NCBI GenBank assembly: GCA_963843525.1
Contig: CAWJKM010000005.1
Location: 682,001-746,000, forward strand
Source: DATJPR01 sp963843525
GTDB taxonomy: Bacteria; Bacteroidota; Ignavibacteria; UBA10030; UBA6906
Direction: 5' to 3'
Length of the DNA: 64,000 bases
Part shown: piece after piece, positions 9,157 through 17,551 of the stretch
Layout: each line of letters opens with the position of its first letter
Numbering within the stretch: position 1 is the first letter of the stretch
Notes under the pieces: generated by a model
Databases searched by the model: none
Told to the model about the DNA's origin: nothing
What the model saw: only the letters and a program-made list of their open reading frames with translations
Made by a program: the position numbers and the translations under genes

Positions 9157-9927
9157 ATGATTCCATACATACTGTTCGACAACGTTACCCTTGGCTATGG
9201 ATCCAAAGTCATCCTTCGTGCGATGACGTTCGCCATCGAGGAGGGAGATTATTTCGGAATCGTCGGGCCGAACGGTGCGGGCAAAACAACCATCCTCCGC
9301 GCGATCCTCGGTGTTCTGAAGCCGTTATCAGGAACGGTGCGCTATCAAAGCAGTTCAGGAGAACAGCTGCGCATCGGCTACGTCCCGCAGCGGGACACCA
9401 TCGATGATGTGTTGCCGTATACCGTGAGCGAGGTGGTGATGATGGGACGTTTCAGAGGTCTTGGACTTTTCCATCGCCCTGCAACCGCCGATCATGACGC
9501 CGTTCGCCGCTCGCTGGATCACGTCGGAATGAGCGACCTGCACGGAGGAATCTTCAAAGATCTCTCCGGCGGGCAGAAGCAGCGTGTGCTGATTGCGAGA
9601 GCCCTGGCGAGCGATCCCAAGGTTCTCGTGCTGGACGAACCGACAAACGGCATGGATCTTCCCTCGCGCACGTCGATCCTGGATCTGACCAGACGACTGC
9701 ACGATCAGGATGGATTGACCGTCATCATGGTCAGCCATCTGCTCGATGATGTTGCCAATCATGCAAGCCGTATCGCCATTGTGGAACAATCCTTCTTTCA
9801 GGTTGGAACCGTCCAGGAGGTTCTCACCGGCGAAAACCTGAGCACGCTGTACGGCTTTCCCGTCAATGTTGAATCGGTTCGCGGGCGGAAAATCGTCATC
9901 GCAGGAGGCGCACATGACGCCCACTGA
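9157..9927 (+). CDS. Metal ABC transporter ATP-binding protein
   Basis: A 256-residue ATPase subunit. It shows Walker A GPNGAGKTT, the Q-loop at VPQRD, the ABC signature LSGGQKQR, Walker B VLVLDEPTNGMD and the switch His in MVSH. The start at 9157 gives a standard N-terminus; the reading frame is open far upstream (to 8575) across the binding-protein gene, but that part is antisense-like noise. The permease gene overlaps the end by 14 bases, which indicates translational coupling. Together with the binding protein and permease it forms one high-affinity divalent-metal importer. Confidence 0.92.
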   Translation: MIPYILFDNVTLGYGSKVILRAMTFAIEEGDYFGIVGPNGAGKTTILRAILGVLKPLSGTVRYQSSSGEQLRIGYVPQRDTIDDVLPYTVSEVVMMGRFRGLGLFHRPATADHDAVRRSLDHVGMSDLHGGIFKDLSGGQKQRVLIARALASDPKVLVLDEPTNGMDLPSRTSILDLTRRLHDQDGLTVIMVSHLLDDVANHASRIAIVEQSFFQVGTVQEVLTGENLSTLYGFPVNVESVRGRKIVIAGGAHDAH

Positions 9928-10741
9928 GATCATCAGTACGATCATGAGTGAGTTCCCGTTCGCGCTGTACGGCAGCATCCTGGTCGGCGTCGCCTGTTCT
10001 TTTCTGGGTGTGTACATTGTGGCCAGACGTGTGGTTTTTTTCGGTGCCGTTCTCACGCAGGTCTCCGTGCTGGGTCTGACGGTGACGTTTCTCCCGTTCC
10101 TTCCCCTGTCGCATACTGTCGGGTCTCTTGTGGTGACCCTGGGGAGTGTTGTCATTCTCTCCCAGATGCTTACGGGAAAGAAAGTCCCGCGCGATGCGGT
10201 GCTGGGATTTGTCTTTGTGGCATCCGTGGCTGCTCGCATTCTGATAATGCAAAAAGCGCCCAAAGTGGAAGCTGCGGAAATCGAGAATCTCCTCCGGGGC
10301 GATATTCTCTTTGTCACCCCGGATCTTTTCTGGCTGATGGCGGGTGCGTTTCTCATCGCGATGATCCTTCAGAGCCTGTTCGCAAAGGAGTTCTCGTTCA
10401 TCACCTTCGATACCGAAACCGCCCGGACGCAGGGATACAACGCCGGAATGTGGAATCTGATGTTTTATCTGATCGCCGGTATGATCATTGCAGTGGCCAC
10501 ACACATGGTGGGAGACCTCCTGGTCTTTGGGTTTCTTGTCGTGCCTCCGGTGGCGGCGACGCTGGTGGCCAAACGCGTCCGCACCATATTTCTCCTCTCT
10601 GTGGCAATAGGGCTCGTCTCCCCGCCGATCGGACTCTATTTCGCGTTTCTTTGGGATTTCCCCGCGTCGCCCACCATCGTCGCCGTCGCGGCACTCTTCC
10701 TGCTCGTTGCGTTTCTCTACAACATCTTCCGGCGACGATGA
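9914..10741 (+). CDS. Metal ABC transporter permease (ZnuB/TroC-type)
   Basis: A 275-residue inner-membrane protein of the ABC-3 family with about eight hydrophobic segments and the family stretch VVFFGAVLTQVS near residue 40 (normally the G-x-x-L-S-H-x-x-x-x-G region). The ATG at 9914 has GGAGG upstream, inside the end of the ATPase gene. It forms the channel for the metal ion. Two later segments include MVGDLLVFGFLVVPPVAA, typical of the family's C-terminal half. No gene follows on this strand for 187 bases, so this is the probable end of the metal operon. Confidence 0.9.
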   Translation: MTPTEIISTIMSEFPFALYGSILVGVACSFLGVYIVARRVVFFGAVLTQVSVLGLTVTFLPFLPLSHTVGSLVVTLGSVVILSQMLTGKKVPRDAVLGFVFVASVAARILIMQKAPKVEAAEIENLLRGDILFVTPDLFWLMAGAFLIAMILQSLFAKEFSFITFDTETARTQGYNAGMWNLMFYLIAGMIIAVATHMVGDLLVFGFLVVPPVAATLVAKRVRTIFLLSVAIGLVSPPIGLYFAFLWDFPASPTIVAVAALFLLVAFLYNIFRRR

Positions 10742-10928
10742 GGCAGGAGTCCCGACCGGAACCATTGCCGATGAAGCCGTGTTAATTTGATTGGTTACAG
10801 GTTGCTGGAAATAGCGAACCGTTCTCACTCCTCAATGGACCCGGGGTGCTCTTCATCATCGATTCGTGAAGGTCATCCAATGTACTGCCGGCGTGCCATA
10901 TAGAGGAGTTTTCGTTTCGGATCATTCT

Positions 10929-11789
10929 GTGGATTGTCATCAATTTCGATGTTTGATTACGCCTGCTGTGGACGACCGTTTGGAAGGTGCGGAAAGGCTG
11001 GCTTTCGACCACCATGCCCAGGAATGTCCAGAGTGCAAGCGTCAATTCGACCTGGAACTCTTTGTCAAAGAGAAAATCCGGGGGAAGGTCCCGCGCGTCC
11101 CTGCGCCGCCGGACCTCCGCGAGCACATCCTGGAAGGGATCAATGATCTCGTGCGGGCTGAGCGGTCACGCACCCCGTGGCCACGCAGGATTCTTTCCGT
11201 CGCATCCATCCCGGGCGTGAAGCCTGCGGCCATTGTCTCCCTCCTGGTTCTTTCAGTATTTTTCCTTGTGATGTCGAAAACCACGGGGTTGAATCACGGG
11301 GAAACCCTCGACCGGAATCTTGTGGAGCATTCCTTCTCAAGTTATCACGACCTGAAAACCGGGTTGCTCTCACCGCAGATCATGTCCGACAATCCGATGC
11401 GTGTCCAGGGATTTCTCTCACCGCAGATCGAGTGCCCGGTTGAAGTCCCCCTGCTTCGCAATTTTACTCTTGTCGGCGGGCTTGCCAACAACTTTCGCGG
11501 AGTGCGCGTGGCGCAGGTCCTGTATCGCAAAGGGGAGACTATTCTTGCGTTGATTCAAATTCCTCTCGACGCGGTCATCCGCAACAGAGGACTGTCGCTC
11601 CCGCTCGAGGCCCGCGATGAACTCCTTCACAGCGGTTGGTACTCTGACACTCATGCGGACGGCATCGCGGTTGTTCTGTGGACCCGCGGGACAACGCTCT
11701 GCGCTGCCGTTTCCGGAATGGGATGTTCGGAGCTCCGCGCAGTTTTGCGTGAATCCGATGATTCCTCTGCACACAATTCTCCCTGGTGA
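10929..11789 (+). CDS. Membrane-anchored zf-HC2 anti-sigma-like protein
   Basis: A protein of about 286 residues that starts with an anti-sigma zinc finger (DCHQF then HAQECPEC, an HxxxCxxC unit), followed by a segment VPAPPDLREHIL typical of this class. One membrane helix (AAIVSLLVLSVFFLVM) follows, and then a C-terminal periplasmic domain of about 160 residues. No ATG is available. GTG at 10929 places the finger at the N-terminus, while GTG at 10866 is the longest option. GAGGAG at 10903-10908 is too far from 10929 to be decisive, so the start is uncertain. No sigma factor gene is adjacent; lon follows on the same strand after its own promoter. It probably holds a sigma factor or another regulator at the membrane. 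Confidence 0.65.
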   Translation: MDCHQFRCLITPAVDDRLEGAERLAFDHHAQECPECKRQFDLELFVKEKIRGKVPRVPAPPDLREHILEGINDLVRAERSRTPWPRRILSVASIPGVKPAAIVSLLVLSVFFLVMSKTTGLNHGETLDRNLVEHSFSSYHDLKTGLLSPQIMSDNPMRVQGFLSPQIECPVEVPLLRNFTLVGGLANNFRGVRVAQVLYRKGETILALIQIPLDAVIRNRGLSLPLEARDELLHSGWYSDTHADGIAVVLWTRGTTLCAAVSGMGCSELRAVLRESDDSSAHNSPW

Positions 11790-11805
11790 TTCTCACAGCG
11801 GTTTC

Positions 11806-11834
11806 TTGACAAACCCCCTTTCTCTTTCTATATT
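11806..11834 (+). promoter_or_regulatory. Promoter of lon (sigma70-type)
   Basis: TTGACA (11806-11811) and TATATT (11829-11834) are separated by exactly 17 bases, the best sigma70 match in the window. Transcription should start near 11841, about 60 bases before the lon ATG, and the leader then contains the palindrome at 11850-11873. Confidence 0.7.
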
Positions 11835-11849
11835 TTGCAGGCTAGGTCC

Positions 11850-11873
11850 ACAAGGTGTCTCCAGACACCTTGT
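11850..11873. promoter_or_regulatory. 24-bp palindrome between lon promoter and start codon
   Basis: Arms ACAAGGTGTCT (11850-11860) and AGACACCTTGT (11863-11873) are perfect 11-base inverted repeats around the dinucleotide CC. It begins about ten bases after the expected transcription start. It could be an operator for a dimeric repressor of lon or an RNA hairpin in the leader; it lacks the T-run needed for a terminator. It does not match the CIRCE element bound by HrcA. Confidence 0.6.
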
Positions 11874-11902
11874 TCTGTCTTTCAACACTTCCATTGAGCT
11901 CC

Positions 11903-14311
11903 ATGTCGACTGATTCCACCACATCGGTAACACAGGCAGGTGAAGCGGCGGACCAGATCCCTCCCCGCCTTCCCGTGCTCCCGTTGCGCGACGTCGTTAT
12001 CTTTCCCTCGATGATCTTCCCTGTCCTCGTCGGTCGCGAGTCGTCTCTCCGGGCAGTGAACGATTCCCTTGAGCACAACAAATACCTTTTCCTTTCGGCG
12101 CAAAAGAACCCCCTGACGGAGGAGCCAGGCGAAGAAGACATTTACCGCGACGGGACGGTGGCGAAGATCATTCAAATCCTCAAGCTTCCCAACGGGCTGA
12201 TGAAGATCCTAGTCGACGGCATCGTGCAGGCCTCCGTGTCGAAGTTTGTGACCAACACCCGCTACCTGGAGGCGGCAATCAAGGTGCACGATGAGCCGGT
12301 ACAGATGGACTCGGAACTCGATGCCCTCCTCCGGCACACGTCGACGCTCTTTGCGGAGTACGTGCATCTGAACAGAAACGTGCCGAGCGAAGTCCTCGTC
12401 GCCTTTGAAAACACCCGCGATGCGCGGCGAAAGCTCTTTTACATCGCTTCCAATATCCTTCAGAACGTCGAAGTGAAGCAAAAAATCCTCGAGATCACGG
12501 GGATTCGCGAGCAGTTGCACGAAGTGATACGGATCCTCAATTCGGAGATCGATGTTCTCAAGATTGAAAAAGAGATTGACACGAAGGTCCACGACAATAT
12601 CGCGAAGTCGCAGCGCAAGTATTTCATCCAGGAACAAATCCGCATCCTGCAGGACGAACTCGGGGAAGACGAATCGAACCCGGAGCTTTTAAAACTGCGT
12701 GAAGACATCAAGAAGTCGAAGATGTCGAAGGCAGCGGAAGAGAAGGCGATGGAGGAATACCAGAAGCTCAAGAAAATCCCCCCTCTCTCGCCGGAATCCA
12801 CCGTCATCAGGAGTTACCTTGACTGGATGATCAGTGTTCCGTGGTATAAGCGCACGAAAGACAACCTGAGTGTGGAGCATGTGCGGAAGATCCTCGATGA
12901 GGACCACTTCGGCCTGGAGAAGCCGAAGGAGCGGATTCTCGAGCACATCGCCGTCCTCAACCTTGTGCGGGAGGTAAAGGGGCAAATCCTCTGTTTTGTC
13001 GGTCCCCCCGGCGTTGGGAAAACCTCGCTGGCAAAATCCATCGCCCGCGCCATCGGCAGGAATCTCGTCCGCATCTCTCTCGGCGGGGTGCGGGATGAAG
13101 CGGAAATCCGGGGACACCGTCGCACCTATATCGGGTCCATGCCGGGAAAGATCCTCCAGTCCATGAAACGCGCCGGCGTCATCAATCCCGTGATGCTGCT
13201 CGATGAAGTGGATAAAATGAGCATGGACTTCCGCGGTGATCCCTCCTCGGCGCTCCTCGAGGTCTTGGACCCCGAACAAAACAACACGTTCAACGATCAC
13301 TATCTTGACGTGGATTACGATCTCTCCAGCGTCATGTTCATTACCACGGCGAATGTGCGCTACCAGATCCCGCTGCCGCTGCAGGACCGGATGGAAATCA
13401 TCGAGCTGCCCGGATACCTCCAGCACGACAAACGAGAAATCGCCAAGCGGCATATCATCCCGAAGCAGCTTGCGGAGCACGGGCTGGCGAAGAAGAACGT
13501 GACGATTTCCGATGCGGGAATCGACAAAGTCATCACCGAATACACCCGGGAAGCCGGAGTCCGGAACCTCGAGCGGGAAATAGCCACCTTGTGCCGGAAG
13601 ACAGCAAAAGAGGTCGTCGAAGCGAAGCAGAATAAAAAGAAAAAGGTCGATCGGATCGCCATCGATCCTGCAAAAGTGGAAAAGTATCTGGGCGTTCCCC
13701 GGTTCCGGAGCCGCCAGTTAACGAAGGAACCGCGGGTAGGGTCGGTGACCGGTCTGGCATGGACGAGCGTGGGAGGAGAGATCCTCAATGTGGACGTCAC
13801 TGTGATGCCGGGACCGGAGCGGCTCACGTTGACCGGGCAACTGGGAGAGGTGATGAAGGAATCCGCCCAGGCAGCGCTCAGTTACCTCCGTTCGAATGCG
13901 AAACGACTTTCGCTCCCGGACAATTTCACCAAGGGGAAGGAGATTCACATTCATCTTCCCGAAGGAGCCATTCCGAAAGACGGGCCTTCCGCGGGGATTA
14001 CCATGGCGGTCGCACTGTATTCGGCCGTGAGCGGGAAGCCGGCCCGGAGCGATACGGCGATGACCGGCGAAATCACGCTCCGCGGTGAAGTTCTCGCCAT
14101 CGGCGGGTTGAATGAAAAACTGCTGGCGGCGCAACGAAGCGGCATCGTGAACGTCCTCATCCCGTCCGAAAACGAAAAAGACCTGCCGGAAATCCCGGCG
14201 CGGGTGAAGGAGGGGCTGACCATCACACCGGTCAAGTCGATCGATGAGGCGCTCCGGATTGCCATGAGCAATGGAATCCGGAAGAATGGAAAACGGAGTC
14301 GAAAAGGATGA
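11903..14311 (+). CDS. lon: ATP-dependent protease Lon
   Basis: An 802-residue LonA protease that unfolds and degrades misfolded and regulatory proteins in the cytoplasm. Order of domains: N-terminal LON substrate-binding domain (about 20-215), coiled-coil linker, AAA+ module with Walker A GPPGVGKT at 367-374 and Walker B MLLDEVDK near 431-438, then the protease domain. The catalytic pair is Ser696 (in PKDGPSAG) and Lys739 (in GLNEKLL), 43 residues apart as in E. coli. The start at 11903 gives an ordinary N-terminus; upstream codons run through the palindrome. The stop overlaps the dnaX start (ATGA), so the two genes are translationally coupled, an unusual pairing. Expression is probably controlled through the promoter and palindrome described separately. 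Confidence 0.97.
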   Translation: MSTDSTTSVTQAGEAADQIPPRLPVLPLRDVVIFPSMIFPVLVGRESSLRAVNDSLEHNKYLFLSAQKNPLTEEPGEEDIYRDGTVAKIIQILKLPNGLMKILVDGIVQASVSKFVTNTRYLEAAIKVHDEPVQMDSELDALLRHTSTLFAEYVHLNRNVPSEVLVAFENTRDARRKLFYIASNILQNVEVKQKILEITGIREQLHEVIRILNSEIDVLKIEKEIDTKVHDNIAKSQRKYFIQEQIRILQDELGEDESNPELLKLREDIKKSKMSKAAEEKAMEEYQKLKKIPPLSPESTVIRSYLDWMISVPWYKRTKDNLSVEHVRKILDEDHFGLEKPKERILEHIAVLNLVREVKGQILCFVGPPGVGKTSLAKSIARAIGRNLVRISLGGVRDEAEIRGHRRTYIGSMPGKILQSMKRAGVINPVMLLDEVDKMSMDFRGDPSSALLEVLDPEQNNTFNDHYLDVDYDLSSVMFITTANVRYQIPLPLQDRMEIIELPGYLQHDKREIAKRHIIPKQLAEHGLAKKNVTISDAGIDKVITEYTREAGVRNLEREIATLCRKTAKEVVEAKQNKKKKVDRIAIDPAKVEKYLGVPRFRSRQLTKEPRVGSVTGLAWTSVGGEILNVDVTVMPGPERLTLTGQLGEVMKESAQAALSYLRSNAKRLSLPDNFTKGKEIHIHLPEGAIPKDGPSAGITMAVALYSAVSGKPARSDTAMTGEITLRGEVLAIGGLNEKLLAAQRSGIVNVLIPSENEKDLPEIPARVKEGLTITPVKSIDEALRIAMSNGIRKNGKRSRKG

Positions 14312-15984
14312 GTGACTATATTGTCACTGCACGGAAGTGGAGGCCGATGCGGTTCGAGGACGTGGTCGGGCAGGAACATGTGACCGCCACGTTGAGAAAT
14401 GCCATTGCTTCGCACCGCCTGGCACACGCCTATCTGTTCAGTGGCCCGCGTGGTGTCGGGAAAACCACCACTGCACGGCTTCTCGCAAAGGTGGTCAATT
14501 GCAGTGCACCGGTCGACGGCAACCCGGACAACACCTGCGAGCACTGTGTCGAGGTGAATGAGGGCCGGAGTTTTGACGTGCAGGAAATCGACGGCGCCTC
14601 GAACCGGGGGGTCGAAGAGATCCGCAACCTTCGCGAGTCGGTGCGCTATGCGCCGGCAAAAGCATCGCGCAAGGTGTACATCATCGACGAAGTCCACATG
14701 CTGACCAAAGAGGCGTTCAATGCCCTCTTAAAGACCCTCGAAGAGCCGCCTCCCCACGTCCTGTTCATTTTCGCCACGACAGAACTTCAGAAGCTTCCCG
14801 CGACGATACTCTCCCGCTGTCAACGATTCGAATTCCGCCGCATCCCGGTCGACAGGATCAAACAGAACCTCGCTGCCATCGCACTCGCGGAACACCTTTC
14901 CCTTGATGATGAGTCGTTGCAGCTGATCGCGCGCAAGGGGGACGGATCGTTGCGGGATGCGCAAAGCACGTTCGACATGGTGATCTCTCTCTGCGGGACG
15001 CAGGTTACCGCCTCGCAGATTCTCCAGGCGCTCAATGTGGTGGATCAGGACCTGTACTTCCGCGTGACCGATCTCATCCTGGAGCGGAATACTGCGGGTG
15101 CCCTCGCCCTGGTGGAAGAAGTGGTCAACCGGGGATACGACCTGAAAGAGTTCACCGAGGGCCTGGTGGAACATTTCCGGAATCTGCTGATCGCGCGCGC
15201 GACCGGATCGACGAACCTCATCGAAGCATCCGATGTGTACCGGAAGCGATATTCCGAAGAGAGCGCAAAGTTCACCGTGTCCGATCTGATGCGGTTCCAG
15301 CGGCTTCTCGCGGGGACAAGCACATCGTATCGCTGGGTGTCGCAACCGCGCTTCAAACTCGAGGCGGATATCGTGCAGCTGATGACCCTGCCCTCGGCGC
15401 AGGATGTGGGAGAGGTCTTGAAAGAGATCGATACCCTGAAAAAAAAACTTCATGAAGCACCCCCCGTCTCCATCCCGGTAGAAACTCCCGCACCGGTCCA
15501 TCCTCCCGCAAAAGCCGTTGTTCGTCCGGGACTCACTCCCCTCCGGCCGGCCGTTTCTGAGAAATCGATTCATCCCCGGGAACTGAAACCCCCGGCACCA
15601 CAACCCCGGGACCCGCAGTTGCCGTCCGCCCCATCGCGGATCAATGCGGGCGAGGTGATGTCGCGCTGGAAGGAATTCGCGGACCTGGTTCGCAAGCGGC
15701 GGATATCATTGGGGACGACGATTGATGCCGCGCAGCCTGTGTCGGTACAGGGGGCGTTGATCAGCGTGCGGTGTTCGGAGTCCTTCCATGCCGATCAGAT
15801 TATGCGGAACCGGGAAGCACTCTCGGATCTTCTGGAGGAAGTGTTTCACGTGCGGATGCGTCTGGATCCGGTGGTAGAGCCGCCGTCGATTGATTCGAAA
15901 GAGTCGCCTGAAACAGCTGCGGAGGAGGAGCATCCGCTCCTCAAAGTGATCAAGAAGGAGCTGGGTGCGCGACCGGTGGATTGA
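14308..15984 (+). CDS. dnaX: DNA polymerase III subunits gamma and tau
   Basis: A 558-residue clamp-loader subunit. It has Walker A GPRGVGKT at 46-53, a zinc module beginning VNCSAP and running to CEHC (about 65-85), and the Walker B-type DEVHM, followed by the sensor and collar domains. The C-terminal part is Pro-rich, then a tau-like domain. At codons 378-380 the coding strand holds nine consecutive A (15439-15447). A -1 shift, or an extra A in the mRNA, gives Thr-Ser-stop (TGA at 15453) and a gamma form of 382 residues. A +1 shift ends at TAG 15479. This sits just after the ATPase and collar part, where gamma ends in other bacteria. The gene starts in the lon stop codon. Confidence 0.95.
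   Translation: MSDYIVTARKWRPMRFEDVVGQEHVTATLRNAIASHRLAHAYLFSGPRGVGKTTTARLLAKVVNCSAPVDGNPDNTCEHCVEVNEGRSFDVQEIDGASNRGVEEIRNLRESVRYAPAKASRKVYIIDEVHMLTKEAFNALLKTLEEPPPHVLFIFATTELQKLPATILSRCQRFEFRRIPVDRIKQNLAAIALAEHLSLDDESLQLIARKGDGSLRDAQSTFDMVISLCGTQVTASQILQALNVVDQDLYFRVTDLILERNTAGALALVEEVVNRGYDLKEFTEGLVEHFRNLLIARATGSTNLIEASDVYRKRYSEESAKFTVSDLMRFQRLLAGTSTSYRWVSQPRFKLEADIVQLMTLPSAQDVGEVLKEIDTLKKKLHEAPPVSIPVETPAPVHPPAKAVVRPGLTPLRPAVSEKSIHPRELKPPAPQPRDPQLPSAPSRINAGEVMSRWKEFADLVRKRRISLGTTIDAAQPVSVQGALISVRCSESFHADQIMRNREALSDLLEEVFHVRMRLDPVVEPPSIDSKESPETAAEEEHPLLKVIKKELGARPVD
15439..15447 (+). promoter_or_regulatory. A9 slippage site in dnaX
   Basis: Nine A residues encode Lys378-Lys380 in frame. Homopolymer A9 is the transcriptional slippage site of Thermus thermophilus dnaX, and A AAA AAG is the ribosomal -1 site in E. 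coli. Both alternative frames meet stop codons soon (15453 and 15479), so slippage in either direction makes a truncated gamma. The palindrome CTTCATGAAG follows directly, but has no room for a loop. Confidence 0.6.
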
Positions 15985-16120
15985 TTTATTTTTCTTGCCG
16001 GGTTCGGAAAAACGACTGACTCACAGTAATACTAATGAAGGCACTCCGGTTGCAGACCTCGCGCTACAAGTGCGGGAGGGCGCGGATTGGCGGCAGTCGG
16101 CTCAGGTCTTCTTGGACGGA
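15985..16120 (+). other. Non-coding stretch, possibly a structured RNA
   Basis: A 136-base stretch between dnaX and a strong terminator with no credible coding frame. It contains a possible stem CGCGC-TACAA-GTGCG flanked by CCT and AGG, and a longer-range pairing CGACTG with CAGTCG. This could be the dnaX 3' leader to the terminator or a small RNA. I checked for an SRP RNA (often near dnaX) and did not find its GGAAGxAGCA core. No tRNA fold is seen. Confidence 0.25.
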
Positions 16121-16155
16121 GGGAAAGCCGCTGGCGGGAGCGGCTTTCCCTTATT
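16121..16155 (+). terminator. Rho-independent terminator after dnaX
   Basis: Perfect 12-bp stem GGGAAAGCCGCT (16121-16132) with AGCGGCTTTCCC (16139-16150), a 6-base loop, followed by TTATTTTT. Very strong; it ends the lon-dnaX transcript or a small RNA between dnaX and this point. Confidence 0.9.
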
Positions 16156-16509
16156 TTTCCCCCCTTCTGCTCCACTTTGCTTCCCCTGGGCAGTGCTTCC
16201 GGTAATGACTGTGATGCCATGAGGGCACGGAAATCCCTGAAAACCCTCATTCAAGGCTGGCACACACGATTTTTCGTACCACCCCCGTCCATTCTCCTCG
16301 TCAATGCACCCCGCCCCCCTCCCTTGACTTTCTGCATGATTTTGGAGAGTTTTGTATACCGTCGTGATGTAAGGCCCCGCGGAGATCAAAGAGGACGAGG
16401 AACCGATTAGAGCTTGAGATCGATTGTTCACGATGTACTCCTTCGTCCTCGCTTCGTTGCTTCCATCGGAACGAAGTGTCTCCGCGTTTTTTTTGTTGAA
16501 GGGATTGGA
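16156..16509 (+). other. Long leader region before the PorV-like gene
   Basis: No credible gene. The 3' part can fold: GAGGACGA (16391-16398) pairs with TCGTCCTC (16443-16450), and CTTCGTT (16452-16458) pairs with AACGAAG (16470-16476). The latter can also pair with CTTCGT at 16441-16446, which would break the first helix. A TTGACT lies at 16324 but no -10 element stands at the right distance. No known riboswitch class is recognised. Confidence 0.3.
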
Positions 16510-17538
16510 ATGAAACGCCTCGGATTGATCACCGTACTTCTCCTTACCGCGTCCACGTGGTCCGTTGCCCAGGTTGTCTTCGGTAAATACGCCGGTGAGT
16601 TTCTGGCACTGGGGGTGGGCGGACGATCGCTGGCGATGGGTGGTGCAGCTGTCGCGACGACGGGCGATGTGACCGCAGGCTACTGGAACCCGGCGGGCCT
16701 GGCCCAGATCATGTACCCGCAGGGGATCCTCATGCACGCCGAGCAGTTCGGGGGCCTCGAAAATCATGACTACGCCGCCTTCGCCATTCCCTACGGCCCC
16801 AAAACCAGCCTCGGGATCAGCGTGATCCGTCTGGGCGTTGACGATATCCCGGATACACGAAACGCCGGACTCGATCAGTACGGAAAAGTCACCTACGATA
16901 TTAATCAGTTCAGTCGTATCGATCCCTCGCGCGTCTCCTCCTTCAACGCTGCGGACTGGGCATTCTTCTTCACGTACGCGCGCGCGGCCACCGAGGATTT
17001 TTCCTATGGAGGGAATCTCAAAGTCATCAGAAGGGGCATCGCCGACCACAGCGCAACAGGGATCGGGTTTGATGTCGGCGTTCTCTATAGAATTCACGAG
17101 CATATCATGCTCGGAGCCAATGTCCAGGATATCACGACAACCCTCCTTGCCTGGGATACCGGGTTGAAAGAGCTCATCGCTCCCACCGTCAAGCTCGGGG
17201 CCGCGGGTTTCATCGATGCGTTGGCCGGAAGGTTCACGCCGGCGGTCGATTTCGACATCCGGTTCGAGAACCGGCAAACCGCATCGATGTTTCACGTCGG
17301 CGCGGTCAGCGTTGACGTCCATTCAGGTCTCGAGTACACCTTCAAGAACGTCGTCTCTCTTCGCGTCGGCTACACCGATATCAAAGCGCCGGCGTTCGGC
17401 GCAGGAATCCATCTTCCGAAACTCACCATCGACTACTCGTTCGTGAAGTTCGATAAGACGGACCAGCTCGGGGATACCCACCGGATCTCTCTGATGTTCA
17501 CGCTGGAATCCGATCAATTCAAACGGTCTGCAGAGTGA
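16510..17538 (+). CDS. PorV/PorQ family outer-membrane protein
   Basis: A 342-residue exported barrel of the UPF0164/PorV-PorQ group. After the signal peptide comes the family start EFLALGVGGRSLAMGG and then AGYWNPAGLA, followed by amphipathic strands. In Bacteroidota PorV shuttles cargo of the type IX secretion system at the outer membrane; paralogues of this family are common in Ignavibacteria and do not all serve T9SS. The ATG at 16510 has AAGGGA about seven bases before it; the open frame further upstream is leader. A lipoprotein gene follows 13 bases downstream, so the two probably form an operon. No other T9SS gene is in this window, so a specific secretion role is not claimed. Confidence 0.85.
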   Translation: MKRLGLITVLLLTASTWSVAQVVFGKYAGEFLALGVGGRSLAMGGAAVATTGDVTAGYWNPAGLAQIMYPQGILMHAEQFGGLENHDYAAFAIPYGPKTSLGISVIRLGVDDIPDTRNAGLDQYGKVTYDINQFSRIDPSRVSSFNAADWAFFFTYARAATEDFSYGGNLKVIRRGIADHSATGIGFDVGVLYRIHEHIMLGANVQDITTTLLAWDTGLKELIAPTVKLGAAGFIDALAGRFTPAVDFDIRFENRQTASMFHVGAVSVDVHSGLEYTFKNVVSLRVGYTDIKAPAFGAGIHLPKLTIDYSFVKFDKTDQLGDTHRISLMFTLESDQFKRSAE

Positions 17539-17551
17539 TGGAGAGCGAGCG

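Noticed and set aside
11850..11873. CIRCE (HrcA) element before lon
   Set aside because: CIRCE is TTAGCACTC-N9-GAGTGCTAA; the palindrome differs in sequence and spacing.
15985..16120. SRP RNA (ffs) next to dnaX
   Set aside because: The conserved GGAAGxAGCA core and the long hairpin are absent.
15965..16222. Open frame of 85 codons overlapping the dnaX end
   Set aside because: It crosses the strong terminator hairpin, has no ribosome binding site and has no protein-like pattern.
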